Origin: Prorocentrum cordatum
Taxonomy: Eukaryota; Sar; Dinophyceae; Prorocentrales; Prorocentraceae
DNA: 64,000 bases
NCBI GenBank assembly: GCA_963575745.1
Contig: CAUYUJ010018904.1
Location: 750,066 to 814,065, forward strand
Direction of reading: 5' to 3'
This document shows, one piece after another, positions 23,401-32,975 of this stretch; position 1 is the stretch's first letter; each line of letters opens with the position of its first letter. Position numbers and translations under genes: made by a program. Below the pieces are notes generated by a model, which ran no database searches, was not told the origin of the DNA, and worked only from the letters and a program-made list of their open reading frames with translations.

Positions 23401-23904
23401 GTAAGACTCGAGTTGGGGACTCGAAGTGGCCTGATGGAGCCAACAAATAAACGGCCGGACCTGGTCTGAAATCTGGCGCGAACTCCCACTGCAAACATCT
23501 CACGAAAGTTGGAACGTCAACTTTCACGCTAAGACTGCCAAGAAGCAACGGCAGACGCGGGGTCCAGCGAGCTCGGGCCCCCTGATATCCGACATGTCGA
23601 ACAAAAGAATAAGATCGTGAAGATCAGGATTGGAAACCTAGAACAATTCTCAATGCTGCAATTCTCGAGCTGGATGGATATGCGAGGGACCCTTAGCCCA
23701 GAAACCAAACGAATACAACATATATGTCGATAAAACAAGTACACGCCGCCAAGGTTTCAGGGTCTTACCTTTTCTTTTATAGGACCTAATGATGTGCCCA
23801 CGTTGGGTGCACCGCTGGGCTCACGCCAACCCAGCGGCTCGGCACCAAGCCAATTCCCTGCAAATGAGGATAAGCTGCGTGCCACGACGCAAGACCGCAC
23901 GCAC
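23401..23904. other. Anonymous sequence
   Basis: Nothing recognisable between the two repeat blocks. Confidence 0.35.
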
Positions 23905-24660
23905 ACGCTTTTGTTGAAAACCCGTGTTGCGAAACCCTGTGTTTTGTATGTTTTTGAACACTCGGTTTCCACACCCAGCCGAAACCCAAGGTTTCTGAAG
24001 AATTCCGGCATGCGCGCGCAACGACGCGCGCGCGTGCACTTCGTCGAATTTGTTGCAGAGGATTGTCGCGACGGCGCGCGCGCAAGGGCGTTCGAACGAT
24101 TTCGATAGATGCGCGCGCGAAGCCGTTTGTTAGTATTGGTTCCAGAAAAGATTGGGCAACCTATGGTTTCCTTAAGATTTCGCGAGAATCCGCGTGTAAG
24201 CGTTTTCCGAACATCAGTGTTGCGAAACCCTGTGTTTTTGCATTTTTTGTTGGGAACTCGTTTTTGAAATGCTTCCGAAAACGAAGAAGTTTGAAGGATT
24301 TCGGTATGCGCGCGCGACGACGCGCCAGTGTGTACTTCGCCCCCTTTTTTGCAAGGGATGTTCGACAACTTCTGGTTTTTGATAAACGAGTGTGCGCGCA
24401 TAATGTTTTGTGCAAAAGATGGCGAGGGGGGGTGCGATGCCGGCCCCCGTGAGATCGTGCAAATTCATATCTCGGATGGACGATGGGGCCAAATCCTATG
24501 TGTTTTGCATCGGTCCCCCGGGGATCTTTAACCCCTGGGGAGGTGGGTGGGTGGTAGGACCTAGTCTCTTTTAAGAAAAGAGAATCTGTCTGGTGCAACC
24601 AACGACGTGCAATCCAGGTTGTGCAACCTATGTTGTGCATTTCGCCCTGCCGGACATGAA
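23905..24660 (+). repeat. CGCGCG-rich long repeat, copy 1
   Basis: Contains GTTGCGAAACCCTGTGTTTT, ATTCCGGCATGCGCGCGC, a GCGCGCG-ACGA-CGCGCGC type hairpin and AAGGGCGTTCGAACGATTTC blocks, then a tail with TTTGATAAACGAGTG, TTTTGTGCAAAAGATG and GTGCAAC. The core unit is internally duplicated (23920 and 24215). Matches 25130-25880. Confidence 0.75.
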
Positions 24661-25129
24661 ATTGTCGACTCCACTGCTCGCGCAATCATCCCACCCACCC
24701 ACCGGCAGCTTGATTTGCAAAACTTTTGCGGAGGCGATTGCGATGAGCGCTTGGTGTTGGCTGGTGCATCTCTGCGGCCGCGCTAGCCCGGGCATGCACG
24801 CGCGCGCGCGGCGGCCAGCTAGTTTGGCGCGGCCAACGCGACAGCGGCATCACGGTAACATCGATCACGGTAGACACGATGATGATATCAGCGATGTTGG
24901 TGACGATGCTGACAACGACGACGGCACGGCCAGTGACGGCGCCGATGCTGATCACGCCGGCGACGATCACGGCGTCCTCGCGTCGGCGATGCAGGTGTTG
25001 GAAGGAGTGGGACATGCACGCGCGGCCGACGCGCGAGAGTGGCCCCCCTCAGCACGCGCGCGCAAGGGCGTTCGAATGATTTCGGCATGCGGCGCGAGAG
25101 GCCCGTTCGGCAGATTTCCATGAGCACGT
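24661..25129. other. Spacer between long repeats with GAT/GAC-rich tract
   Basis: Contains a degenerate GATGAC/GACGATG tract (24865-24985) and CGCGCG boxes. No gene seen. Confidence 0.4.
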
Positions 25130-25880
25130 TGAAGGCGGATGTTGCGAAACCATGTGTTTGCATATGGCTTCGCGACGCTCGGTTTTGAAATCCTTACGGC
25201 GACAGCGGTTTTTGACGGGTTTCGGCACGCGCGCGCGACGACGCGCGCGCGTGCTCTTCGCCCCACGTGTTGCAAGAGGATTCTTGCGACAGCACGCGCG
25301 CAAGGGCGCGCGAACGATTTCGACATGCGCGCGCGAAGCCCCATTTGGTTGAATTTTGTGCATGAACAGGTTGAAGAACAAAAACGGGAAGGTGTTGATA
25401 AGGATACGCAAGAGCGCGAGCGCAGTCTGTCCGATGTGATGAAAAAACCTTGTTGCGAATGCCATGCGTTGTTTGAAATGCGTTCCTTGGGACACTCGAT
25501 GTTTGAATACGTCCGAAAACGAACATCGGCATGCGCGCGCGACGACGCGCGCGTGTGCACTTCGTCACATGCTTTGCAACGGGATTCTGAAACCATATGA
25601 TTGTTGATAAACGAGTGCGCGCGCATGGTGTTTTGTGCAAAAGGATGACGGGGGGGTCGATACTGGTTGGGCTGGGATGGTAGAATTCATATTCCGGAGG
25701 GACAGTGGAGCATAATCGTATGTGAAGTGCGATACGAAAAGGGGTACCGATAATCCCAGGGCGCGTGGAATCTCTTATCTTTCTAGAAGGGAGAATCAAT
25801 GTGGATGCAATATGTGTGGTGCGGCGCATGTGGTGCAGAAGTATGTGGTGCAATCTGCGTGGCCCAATCGATGTGGTGCA
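25130..25880 (+). repeat. CGCGCG-rich long repeat, copy 2
   Basis: Direct repeat of 23905-24660. The internal unit is again duplicated (25140 and 25440), and the tail carries TTGATAAACGAGTGCGCGCG and the TGTGGTGCAA boxes. Divergence is substantial but the motif order is preserved. Confidence 0.75.
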
Positions 25881-26340
25881 CCATTTCTGGAGCAATTCAA
25901 TGTCGGGGCGGCGACGGCAACGACGTGGCCGCCAGACCGAACGACAGTCCCAGGCACGCTGGCGACGAGGCGGAGACGGGGCGACAACGGCGACAACATA
26001 GCCGCCAGACCGACAGCTCCGTAGAGGAGAAAGTAGAAACATTAAGTCCAAACGCTGTTTGCAGAATATTCGGCTCAAGCTCCTCAGACATCCAGCGTCA
26101 TATTTTTGCTGATGCAACGTGCCCCCCCTGAGGCCTTGTCATCTTCCACGGGCCCCCGGGGACGAGATTTCCACCCCGAGTCGTTCTTGGGCGGCCCTGG
26201 GGCAGAGCAAGGCCACGGAGGCCGACATTTACATCGCCGAAAACAGATCGTCGCGATTTGCGCAAGCCCCTGGGGGCGGGCGGCGCACGCAAGAGGGTGG
26301 CGCGAGGAGGGGGGGGGGGGGCGCTGGAGGCGCCAATGTA
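25881..26340. other. Anonymous sequence
   Basis: No supported gene. Frames are short and featureless. Confidence 0.35.
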
Positions 26341-26344
26341 TGTG

Positions 26345-26436
26345 TACATATACATTCATATGCACATACATACATACATACATACATACATACATGCATA
26401 TATATATATATATATATATATAGATATAGATATATC
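26345..26436. repeat. (CATA)n followed by (TA)n
   Basis: CATA tetranucleotides grade into a TA run of about 24 bases and ATAGAT units. Confidence 0.95.
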
Positions 26437-26464
26437 CTCCTCTCAGGCGTCTCGGGCCAAAAAG

Positions 26465-26945
26465 GCCGGGAGCCCAGGAGAGAGCCCAAGAGGAGGCGGG
26501 GAAGCCGACAGGCTCAGCGATTAGCAACGCCCTCACTCACAGAGACCTGACCGACGATGGGATGGTAGACCGAGCCTGGGAGAATCCATAATTTTTGGCA
26601 CGTGCGCTCGACCCACCCCGAGCGATGCAGTTCACGAAATCAGCTCGCCTGATACTGCTGTCGGCCCAGCCGCGGCTGAGACTCACGAAATCAGCTCGCC
26701 TGATACTGCTGTCGGCCCAGCCGCGGCCGGGAGCCCAGGAGAGAGCCCAAGAGGAGGCGGGGAAGCCGACAGGCTCAGCGATTAGCAACGCCCTCACTCA
26801 CAGAGACCTGGCCGACGATGGGATGGTAGACCGAGCCTGGGATAATCCATCATTTTTGGCGCGTGCGCTCGACCCGCCCCGAGCGATGCAATTCGCGAAA
26901 TCAGCTCGCCTGATGCTGCTGTCGGCCCAGCCGCGGCTGACTCCA
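26465..26945. repeat. Recent tandem duplication, 261-bp period
   Basis: The segment starting GCCGGGAGCCCAGGAGAGAG at 26465 recurs at 26726 with only a few differences over about 215 bases. The junction carries an extra partial copy (CACGAAATCAGCTCGCCTGA twice within 60 bp). The low divergence implies a recent event. Confidence 0.9.
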
Positions 26946-27793
26946 CAAGGAAATAGACATGGCCAACATACCGAAGTAGAGTCTCATCCACAATACTTCT
27001 GGCTATGGATCATGAGGGCCAGGGCGGGAGGGCCCATGATCGTGCAACTTGTAGCTTGCCCGACAAGTTGATTTTTAGAGAACAACATGGCGGCTTCTGA
27101 ATTCCGAACTTCGTAAGGGACTTGATTTAGACAACTTGGGTATCTTCCGTGCTTGCTGTAGCGGAGCGTTTCAATTTCTGAGAACCTGACCTCGAAGAGT
27201 TTTCTGAATTCCACCTGGCTGATCGCAATGCTTGCGCCGAGCAACATGCACCTGAACTCCACGGCAAGAGAGACGACAGGGCTCGGCGAGAGGCGGCCCG
27301 CCTCCGCTGCCGACCGTTCCGGCCAGCTGACCAGCATCACGTCGCAGGGCCCGAGGTCGCCGACGGGGTCGACGGAGCCGAATCTGTCGGAGTTGTCCTC
27401 GTCGGAGTTCTGGCTCTCGCTGAGGGAGAGCGCGAGGCCCCCCGCAGGAGACAGCAGCTGAGAGAGGTCCCCGCGAGGTGGATCGCGATGGCCCCGTCTC
27501 CCGGGAGGCGGCTGGCGGCCGCGCAAACGATGTCAGTGAGTCGGCTGATGGAGCAGCTGAGGCCCCAGAGCGAGATGCCAACGCCTGAGGTCGTCGTGCC
27601 CGCGAGTCTCCACAGCCCCAGCTCTCTGAAAGATCTCCCCATGGCAGTATGAATCTTCTTGGACAAGTTGGGATTCGCGGCGGTTCCACTCCGCGCCCCT
27701 CGAGCGAGGCCGCCAGATCACGACGCCATCGGATATGTAGTACCCGCTCACGAGGATTACGAAAAGCAGTGAGCGGAGCATTGCGTTCGACCA
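26946..27793. other. 3' flank of the retroelement, unassigned
   Basis: Frames on the minus strand remain open for up to 180 codons after the methyltransferase-like domain but no domain was recognised. It may be the degenerate 3' end of the element. Confidence 0.4.
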
Positions 27794-28409
27794 CTCGAGC
27801 CAACCCGCGACGCAGAGCTGGGGGATAGGCAGCAGCAAGAGACGTTCTCCATTTCATGGCGTACTTGTTGGGAGCTATTTCTACCTTAACCTTTTCCTGG
27901 GGGATCTCGTGGGGCACCTGGCAACGACAGAGTCTTCCTACTTCTTGGAGGCCTTCAAGTGTTCCCATGAAGCGAGTTCGCTTACGATAAGGGGTACCGT
28001 ATCTGCAGTAGTCAACGATAACCTCTTGGGCCTCCTGGGTCTCCAAGAGGTCCTTGAGGGGCGTCCACTTGAAGAGTTTAGATCCAATCGGGTTCTCCAA
28101 AATCCACTTCGCCCCATACTGATGAGCCGCTCGGACAATACGAAGCGTGGCCATAGCGGTAGGGTCCTGGACGTCGTCGGGGGCCTCTGGAGAACTTCGG
28201 GCGCTTGTCCAGTGAGTACACGGAGTACCTAGCCAGAGTAACCAAATCTTCCCCGACTTAATCCAGTTCAGAATCTTCCGAAGTACCCGAAGATCGGTAA
28301 TGTCTTAGTCCCGAGACGTGGCTACGTCGAAGGGCGGAGCGATGCGTAGTCATTTTTGTTGACACGATCCTGAGAAACGAGCGCATCCCGCGAACAGCTC
28401 CAAAATGGC
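27794..28409 (-). pseudogene. Retroelement C5-DNA-methyltransferase-like domain, two in-frame stops
   Basis: One frame carries the motif order of cytosine-C5 methyltransferases: motif I ILELFAGCARFSG (28406 downward), motif IV GTPCTHWTSAR with the Pro-Cys pair (from 28229), an ENP box (KWILENPIGSKLF) where motif VI has ENV, and YCRYGTPYRKRTR resembling the QRRxR region of motif VIII. A Cys/His stretch (GRLCRCQVPHE) and KWRTSLAAAYPPAL close the domain. TGA at 28352-28350 and TAA at 28307-28305 interrupt it between motifs I and IV. Methyltransferases carried by retrotransposons are known from dinoflagellates and charophytes. Whether this derivative ever methylated DNA is unknown. It lies in a different frame from RT. 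Confidence 0.7.
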
Positions 28410-28599
28410 CAGCTCGCGCCGCGCGGGGGCAATCGGCTTGGCGAGCGAGCCCCCTCCTCGGCGCTCAGCAGTGCAAGGCCGAGGCGGAGGCAATGCCCCC
28501 CCTTCGACGTGGCTCTCATTGGAGCCGGCCCACTTGTGGAAAATGTGATCGTAGTGTCTGATGAGGAACAGGAAGACAGCCGCTCAGCCAGATTGTCAT

Positions 28600-31230
28600 T
28601 CACAGCTGTAGCGGCCGGCGGCGGAGGTATCGCCCCCCCCCCGCAGTGTCAGCTCGAACTCGATCTCTGTCCGCCAGCTCGCGTTGGCCCCGGCCTCGGA
28701 GACGTGCCAACAGCGCGCCTCCGCCCGGAGCTTCACCCGCAGCAAGAAGTCCGCGGTCGGCCAGTCTCGAGTCCTCGTCCGAGCAGCTCCTCTCGCTCAC
28801 GCCGTGGCGGCGGCGCCAGCGAAGTCCAGCGGCGCCCTGGAGAGCCCCGGCGCGGCGGCGCAGTGCGTTGAGCTCGCGATCCTTGGCGCGCCCGCGCTCG
28901 GTCGCCAGGATCTCGGACAGGTTGTCCCCGACCGAGAGAACCTCGGCGCCCCAGTTGCGAGAGGACCTCGTATAGCGGCGAAGCCCCAGCAAGGCAGCCC
29001 GAGCCTCTTTGTTGTGAAATGCCTCGGCCCGACACCAGGCTCCCACCACCGCGCGCCGCCATTGAAGACGGTCGGAGTAGACCGCTGCGAGCTCAGGCAG
29101 GGCATGAGTGTCGGCGCCAAGCGCAGCCCGCTGAGAGGCCACAGCAGACGAGCCCGAGCTCCACGTAGAGGTCGGCAGGTCTGCCGGGCCCGCCTCGCCG
29201 AAGCCCAGCTCCTCCTCGAAGGCCGGTGCGAGCGACGTCGAGTCCGCCGCGATGGAGCTGGAAACCAGGCAGGCGTCGTCGGCGACGTCTGGCGCGCACT
29301 CCTCGATGGTCTTGAACCGCCAGCGCCCCCGCCACTTGATCGCGTCCAGCGCCTCCCGCTCCGAGAACCAGCCGACGTGCAGCGCGTAGCCCGAGCCACT
29401 GGAGTCAGAGCAAAACACCGTGGACGCCGTCTTCAGGCGCACGCGATGCCGGGTGATGAGGACGAGTCCCGCCGCAGTCTGCAACTCACCAATCGCCGCC
29501 GGGGTCAACTCACCGACCCGATCCTCGCGCTCGGTGAGCCAGCGCCAGACCTCGTGCAAGACAGACATGAAGGGCGGGAACATCATGAAGTGATTGACCA
29601 GATGCCCGACCAGGCGCCGAACTCGTCGGTCCGAAAAGCGACGACACCGAATGGCCGAGTGGAGAGCGTAGTACAGTCTCCACGTGCGCTCCGTCTTGCG
29701 CAGGATGAAGGGCTGGGATCCGCCCAACAGCCGAAGCCCCACTTGCACGACGTCTCGCTCGGCGCAGATCTCGTCCCGCCACGCGAACCCTCGCCGCTTC
29801 AACTCCTCCAGTAAGTAACTGAAGCACTCCGCGGCGTCCTCGCGGTTCCAGCAGATCAGAAAGGCGCTGTCGACGTAAGGCGCGAGGATGGAGGGGCCCG
29901 GCTGGAGAACGGGAGGCGGCCGACGATCGCGAAGGACCCGCGAGTCCACTGCCTCCCTATCCTCGGTGCCAAGCCGACTCATCTCCGAGCAAACCTGAAT
30001 GTCGGTCAGCGCAGAGTGTCAAAAGAAGAGCGACCACGTCCATCCCATCGGGATAACCTTCACACAAGTCCACAGCATCTCATCGGGGCCAACTGAGTCC
30101 CAGCACCGACGGTCGTCGTCGAAGACTCTCGTGACACCGAAGTCGCTCGCCCGCACTTTGTGAGCCAGGCAAAAATAGCTGGCCACCTCCTCACACTCGA
30201 ACTGGAAGTAGCCGTCGGTCAGGTCCGCGCCCGAGAAGTGCATGTCCAGCGGCCGGCCCGCGAGGTCGTGCTCCGCCGCTAGGGTCTCGCCATCGCGTAG
30301 CACGAGCCCCGCCAAGGCCGATGCCGTCGCCAGCTGACTGACCGGGGGGGCGCGATGCAGAGCGTTCGCGGGCCTGCAGTCCAGCACGAGCCTCAAGTGG
30401 TGCCCGTCCTTCTTGATCACGCTGAAGGCCCCCGCGAAGCAGCGAGCCCGGCGACGGAAAGACAACATGCCCGCGTCGTTCAGCTTATTCACGAGAGCGT
30501 TCATGTGACGCGGGTCGCGCAGCACGGGGTCGAGGCAAGGCTTCGCCGTTGCCTCGGCTGCGATCCTGTTCTCGTCAGTAGGTGTCCTGAAGATCCATCT
30601 CCAGGGGTCGGCCGCCGTCGGCCGAGCGTCAGGCCCGACCACTGCGCCGACTGGCTTGGGGTGAACGCCTCCGTCACGAACGACCCGAACGCGAGAAGCC
30701 TCAAACGGTCTGCGAGTGGCACCGTCCGTGGAAAAGTCGTAGACGTTCAGAGCTCGAAGGGCGCTTTGGAAGACGCCCCTCCTGTCAGGCCCGGAGAGCG
30801 GGCGCCCCAAATCCAGGAGCGCCCCCCTCAGCCGAACACCCACAGCACGTCGAAGTCCAGTGGGTGCCGAAGCCGATGCGCACCGCCGAAGACGACGCCC
30901 CGCGCGAGCGACCGCCAAGGCGTCCAGAGAGCCAGCAACTTCTGCAAACCTCCGATCACAAGCGGCAGCATGACGCGGCAAGATGCCCACCCAGGGCGCA
31001 TCACGCCAATCTCCAACACAGGGAAAGGGAAAGACGTCCCGGCTCACCGAGTCCAGCATGAGAGCGCCGTCGTCAGCGTCCAGGCGCAACCTACTGCCCG
31101 CCCGGCCACCAGCCAGAGAAGTCGCTGAGGCGGGTAGAGCGTCCAGGTGGCCGGCCGTTCCCACACAGGGATCATGACACGGGGTGTCGCCACGGCGAAC
31201 AACGCCACCCCGGGACCGTAGAGCCATCAT
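28600..31230 (-). pseudogene. Retroelement ORF3: reverse transcriptase - RNase H with one in-frame TGA
   Basis: Starts at an ATGATG overlapping the Gag stop. RT motifs: IKKDGHHLRLVLDCRPAN (about residues 272-300), motif A FSGADLTDGYFQF (about 332), motif B PMGWTWSLFF (about 394-403). A TGA follows at 30021-30019, after which the same frame continues with HSALTDIQ and motif C APYVDSAFLI (about 450). The RNase H-like part has VFCSDSSGSGYALH, HNKEARAALLGLRRY, SVGDNLSEIL and SCSDEDSRLADRG. Motif C is YVDS, lacking the second Asp of the usual YxDD. I recall Cys at the TGA position in relatives, so a TGC/TGT to TGA change is likely. The frame ends at 28600. Confidence 0.8.
31227..31230 (-). promoter_or_regulatory. 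ATGA stop/start overlap, Gag-like to RT ORF
   Basis: On the minus strand the last Gag codons read GGC GGA TGA and the RT ORF starts ATG ATG GCT using the same bases. This fits termination-reinitiation coupling and fixes the RT start. Confidence 0.6.
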
Positions 31231-32384
31231 CCGCCCTGCGACCCGCTCTTCGGGTCGCCGTCCTTGTTCTTGTTCTTGTCCTTGTGGTTGCTGTCCTTCT
31301 GGCACTTCGAATCGGCCTCGGACTCCTCCTACAACAAACGATCGCCCTTCATGATGATGGCCTGAGTCTTGCGCATCTCGGCCATCTCCTGATCGAACTG
31401 CGTGGTGACCACTCCTCCGCTGGCATCGAAAGCGTGGGCCATGAGCGAGTGGAGACCTTCGAAATCGGGGTCCCGAGGGTTACGCCGCACTGCCCGCTGG
31501 ATCATCAGCACACGGCGCGACGCGAACTCCGCGGCGGCCATATTGGGCAAGTTCAGCTGATCATAACACACCATCATGTGCAGCAGCATCAGCAGGTGGA
31601 AGTGCTCGATCGCGACCGCCGTGCGCTCGCCGACTATGCTGCTCCTCACCCAGAAGGTATGATACGTGCCAAACTCTTGCCCCGACGCCGCCACTCCCTT
31701 GGCTAACTCCAGGATCGAGCGGCTCTTCTGGAAAAGGGAACCCGTCGGCCTGCATCGACTGCTTCAGCAACTTGACGGCCTCCCGCAAGGTCGTCGACCG
31801 CGTCTGAATGTTCGGGTCCAGCTGCAACGGCAACAACCTCGAGTCACGGCTCTCGCCGCACAGCTTCTCCTGCATCCAGCGTAATTTGTCTCTTGGTGGA
31901 ACCCGCTCCGCCGTCGTCCACTTGTCGCCGCGCTTCACGAGCGCGACCGGGCCCCTCGCCACGGTCGTCGTTTCCGAGCCCAGCAGGTTGTCGTCGACCT
32001 CTTCCGCGAAGAACTGGCACGACGGGTCCGAATACATGAACACAGCACCGTCAGGCGCAGCCGCCCCCGCCGCTGCGGCAGGAGCTCCTCCCAGGATCTC
32101 CGCGAGAGCCCGGCCCTCCGCTCTGATCCTTGCCAGGTCCTGAGCGTCGATCGGGTTGTCGAATCCGTACACGTGCAGGTTGGGAGGGTACGGGGCATTG
32201 CGCTGCAGTTGGACCATCGAAACCACAGCCGCCCGATCTGCCAAGTCAACCTGCCGCACCGAAAAGTCCAGGGTAGACCAGATCCACTTCGCGCCCTCCA
32301 ATTTGACCAACAGTACTCTGTGATGGCGTGGAATTCCATCGTCAGGATAGTGAACCAAAATCTGTCTCTCTGGGATATCCAAAC

Positions 32385-32388
32385 TCAT
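32385..32388 (-). promoter_or_regulatory. ATGA stop/start overlap, ORF1 to Gag-like ORF
   Basis: ORF1 ends CGA TGA and ORF2 begins ATG AGT TTG on the same bases, the same arrangement as at 31227-31230. Confidence 0.6.
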
Positions 32389-32918
32389 CGTGGCAGCTCA
32401 GCACGTAGCTTGCGGCTCTCCGGCGTCTCCACGTCCGCCAGCGCGAAGCCGGCCGAGGGCGAAGGGCGCCGAGAGGATCGTCGACACTGACCGCAGGTAC
32501 ACCAGACCGACAGGGTCAGCAGCACGCCGACGAACAATCCGCACCAGAACAGCTGGAAGGCGAGGGTCCACCGATCGCACGGCTCGGGCTCCCCGGCGGG
32601 GAGCGGGCAAGGGGTAGGTGTCGTCGCAGGAGCTGGAATCTGACCGAATCGGGCGACGATCCCCTCCAACTGCCGCAGCCAGACGGGCGACGCTCCGCCC
32701 GTCTCACACGGGACCACCGCGGGGCACTGCAACGACGGACAGGCCGGGCACGGCGGAATGACCAGCGTTGCCGGGCACTCCAGGTTGGGGCAGACGGCCT
32801 CTTTGGCGACCCCACTCGAAGTAGTGACCGAGATGCAGGATCGCGTTAAACACAGGTGGTATTGCCTGTGCCGCGCGATCCATGCTCGAGCCACAACACC
32901 AGAACTACGGATCAACAT
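32385..32918 (-). CDS. Retroelement ORF1: Cys/Pro-repeat membrane protein
   Basis: The frame stays open upstream to 33053; the ATG at 32918 is chosen because the first recognisable segment follows it, but an ATG at 32975 is possible. About 40 residues in, a Cys-Pro rich stretch reads CPNLECPATLV then PPCPACPSLQCPAVVPC. A hydrophobic segment (WTLAFQLFWCGLFVGVLLTL, roughly residues 118-143) is a good single transmembrane helix, followed by a basic Cys tail (CRRSSRR). The stop TGA (32387-32385) shares three bases with the next ORF's ATG. A small membrane protein of this CPxCP plus helix type precedes Gag-like ORFs in other dinoflagellate elements as I remember them; its role is unknown. Confidence 0.65.
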   Translation of the reverse strand: MLIRSSGVVARAWIARHRQYHLCLTRSCISVTTSSGVAKEAVCPNLECPATLVIPPCPACPSLQCPAVVPCETGGASPVWLRQLEGIVARFGQIPAPATTPTPCPLPAGEPEPCDRWTLAFQLFWCGLFVGVLLTLSVWCTCGQCRRSSRRPSPSAGFALADVETPESRKLRAELPR

Positions 32919-32975
32919 GAATTGCAGATCCCTTCGACTCGCACAAGGAAAAAGGGAAGCAAAGCTACTGGGCAT

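Larger units (their letters stand above)
31227..32388 (-). pseudogene. Retroelement ORF2: Gag-like protein, frameshifted and with one internal stop
   Basis: Starts at the ATG that overlaps ORF1's stop. The first ~220 codons are open in one frame and end near LREAVKLLKQSMQADGFPFP. The sense then continues in the +1 frame from about 31725-31743 (SRSILELAKGVAASG, FGTYHTFWVRSS, LLMLLHMMVCYDQLNLP, RRVLMIQRAVRRNPRDPDFE). An in-frame TAG (31331-31329) follows KGDRLL. After it the frame continues as a Lys/Asp/Asn-rich tail (KDKNKNKDGDPKSGSQGG), plausibly the nucleic-acid-binding end, and stops at 31229-31227. The YDQLNxP and VRRNPRxPDxE motifs are what I associate with Gag-like ORFs of dinoflagellate elements. 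A sequencing indel could explain the frameshift but not the TAG. Confidence 0.65.
27794..32918 (-). mobile_element. Decayed dinoflagellate retroelement: TM ORF / Gag-like / RT-RNase H / C5-methyltransferase-like
   Basis: Read on the minus strand it contains, in order, a Cys/Pro-repeat plus transmembrane ORF (32918-32385), a Gag-like ORF (32388-31227), an RT-RNase H ORF (31230-28600) and a methyltransferase-like domain (28409-27794). The first three are joined by 4-nt ATGA overlaps. No long terminal repeats, integrase or tyrosine recombinase were recognised, so the class (LTR, DIRS-like or other) is open. True ends are unknown; sequence to about 27000 and 33400 may belong. Stops and a frameshift show this copy is not intact. 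Confidence 0.8.

Noticed and set aside
30019-30021. TGA as selenocysteine or reassigned Cys codon
   Set aside because: Other ORFs of the same element end in TGA and the element has further stops and a frameshift, so ordinary decay is the simpler reading.
31700-31745. Programmed +1 frameshift in the Gag-like ORF
   Set aside because: The shift lies in the middle of Gag rather than at the Gag/RT junction, which already has an ATGA overlap; a decay indel or sequencing error is more likely.
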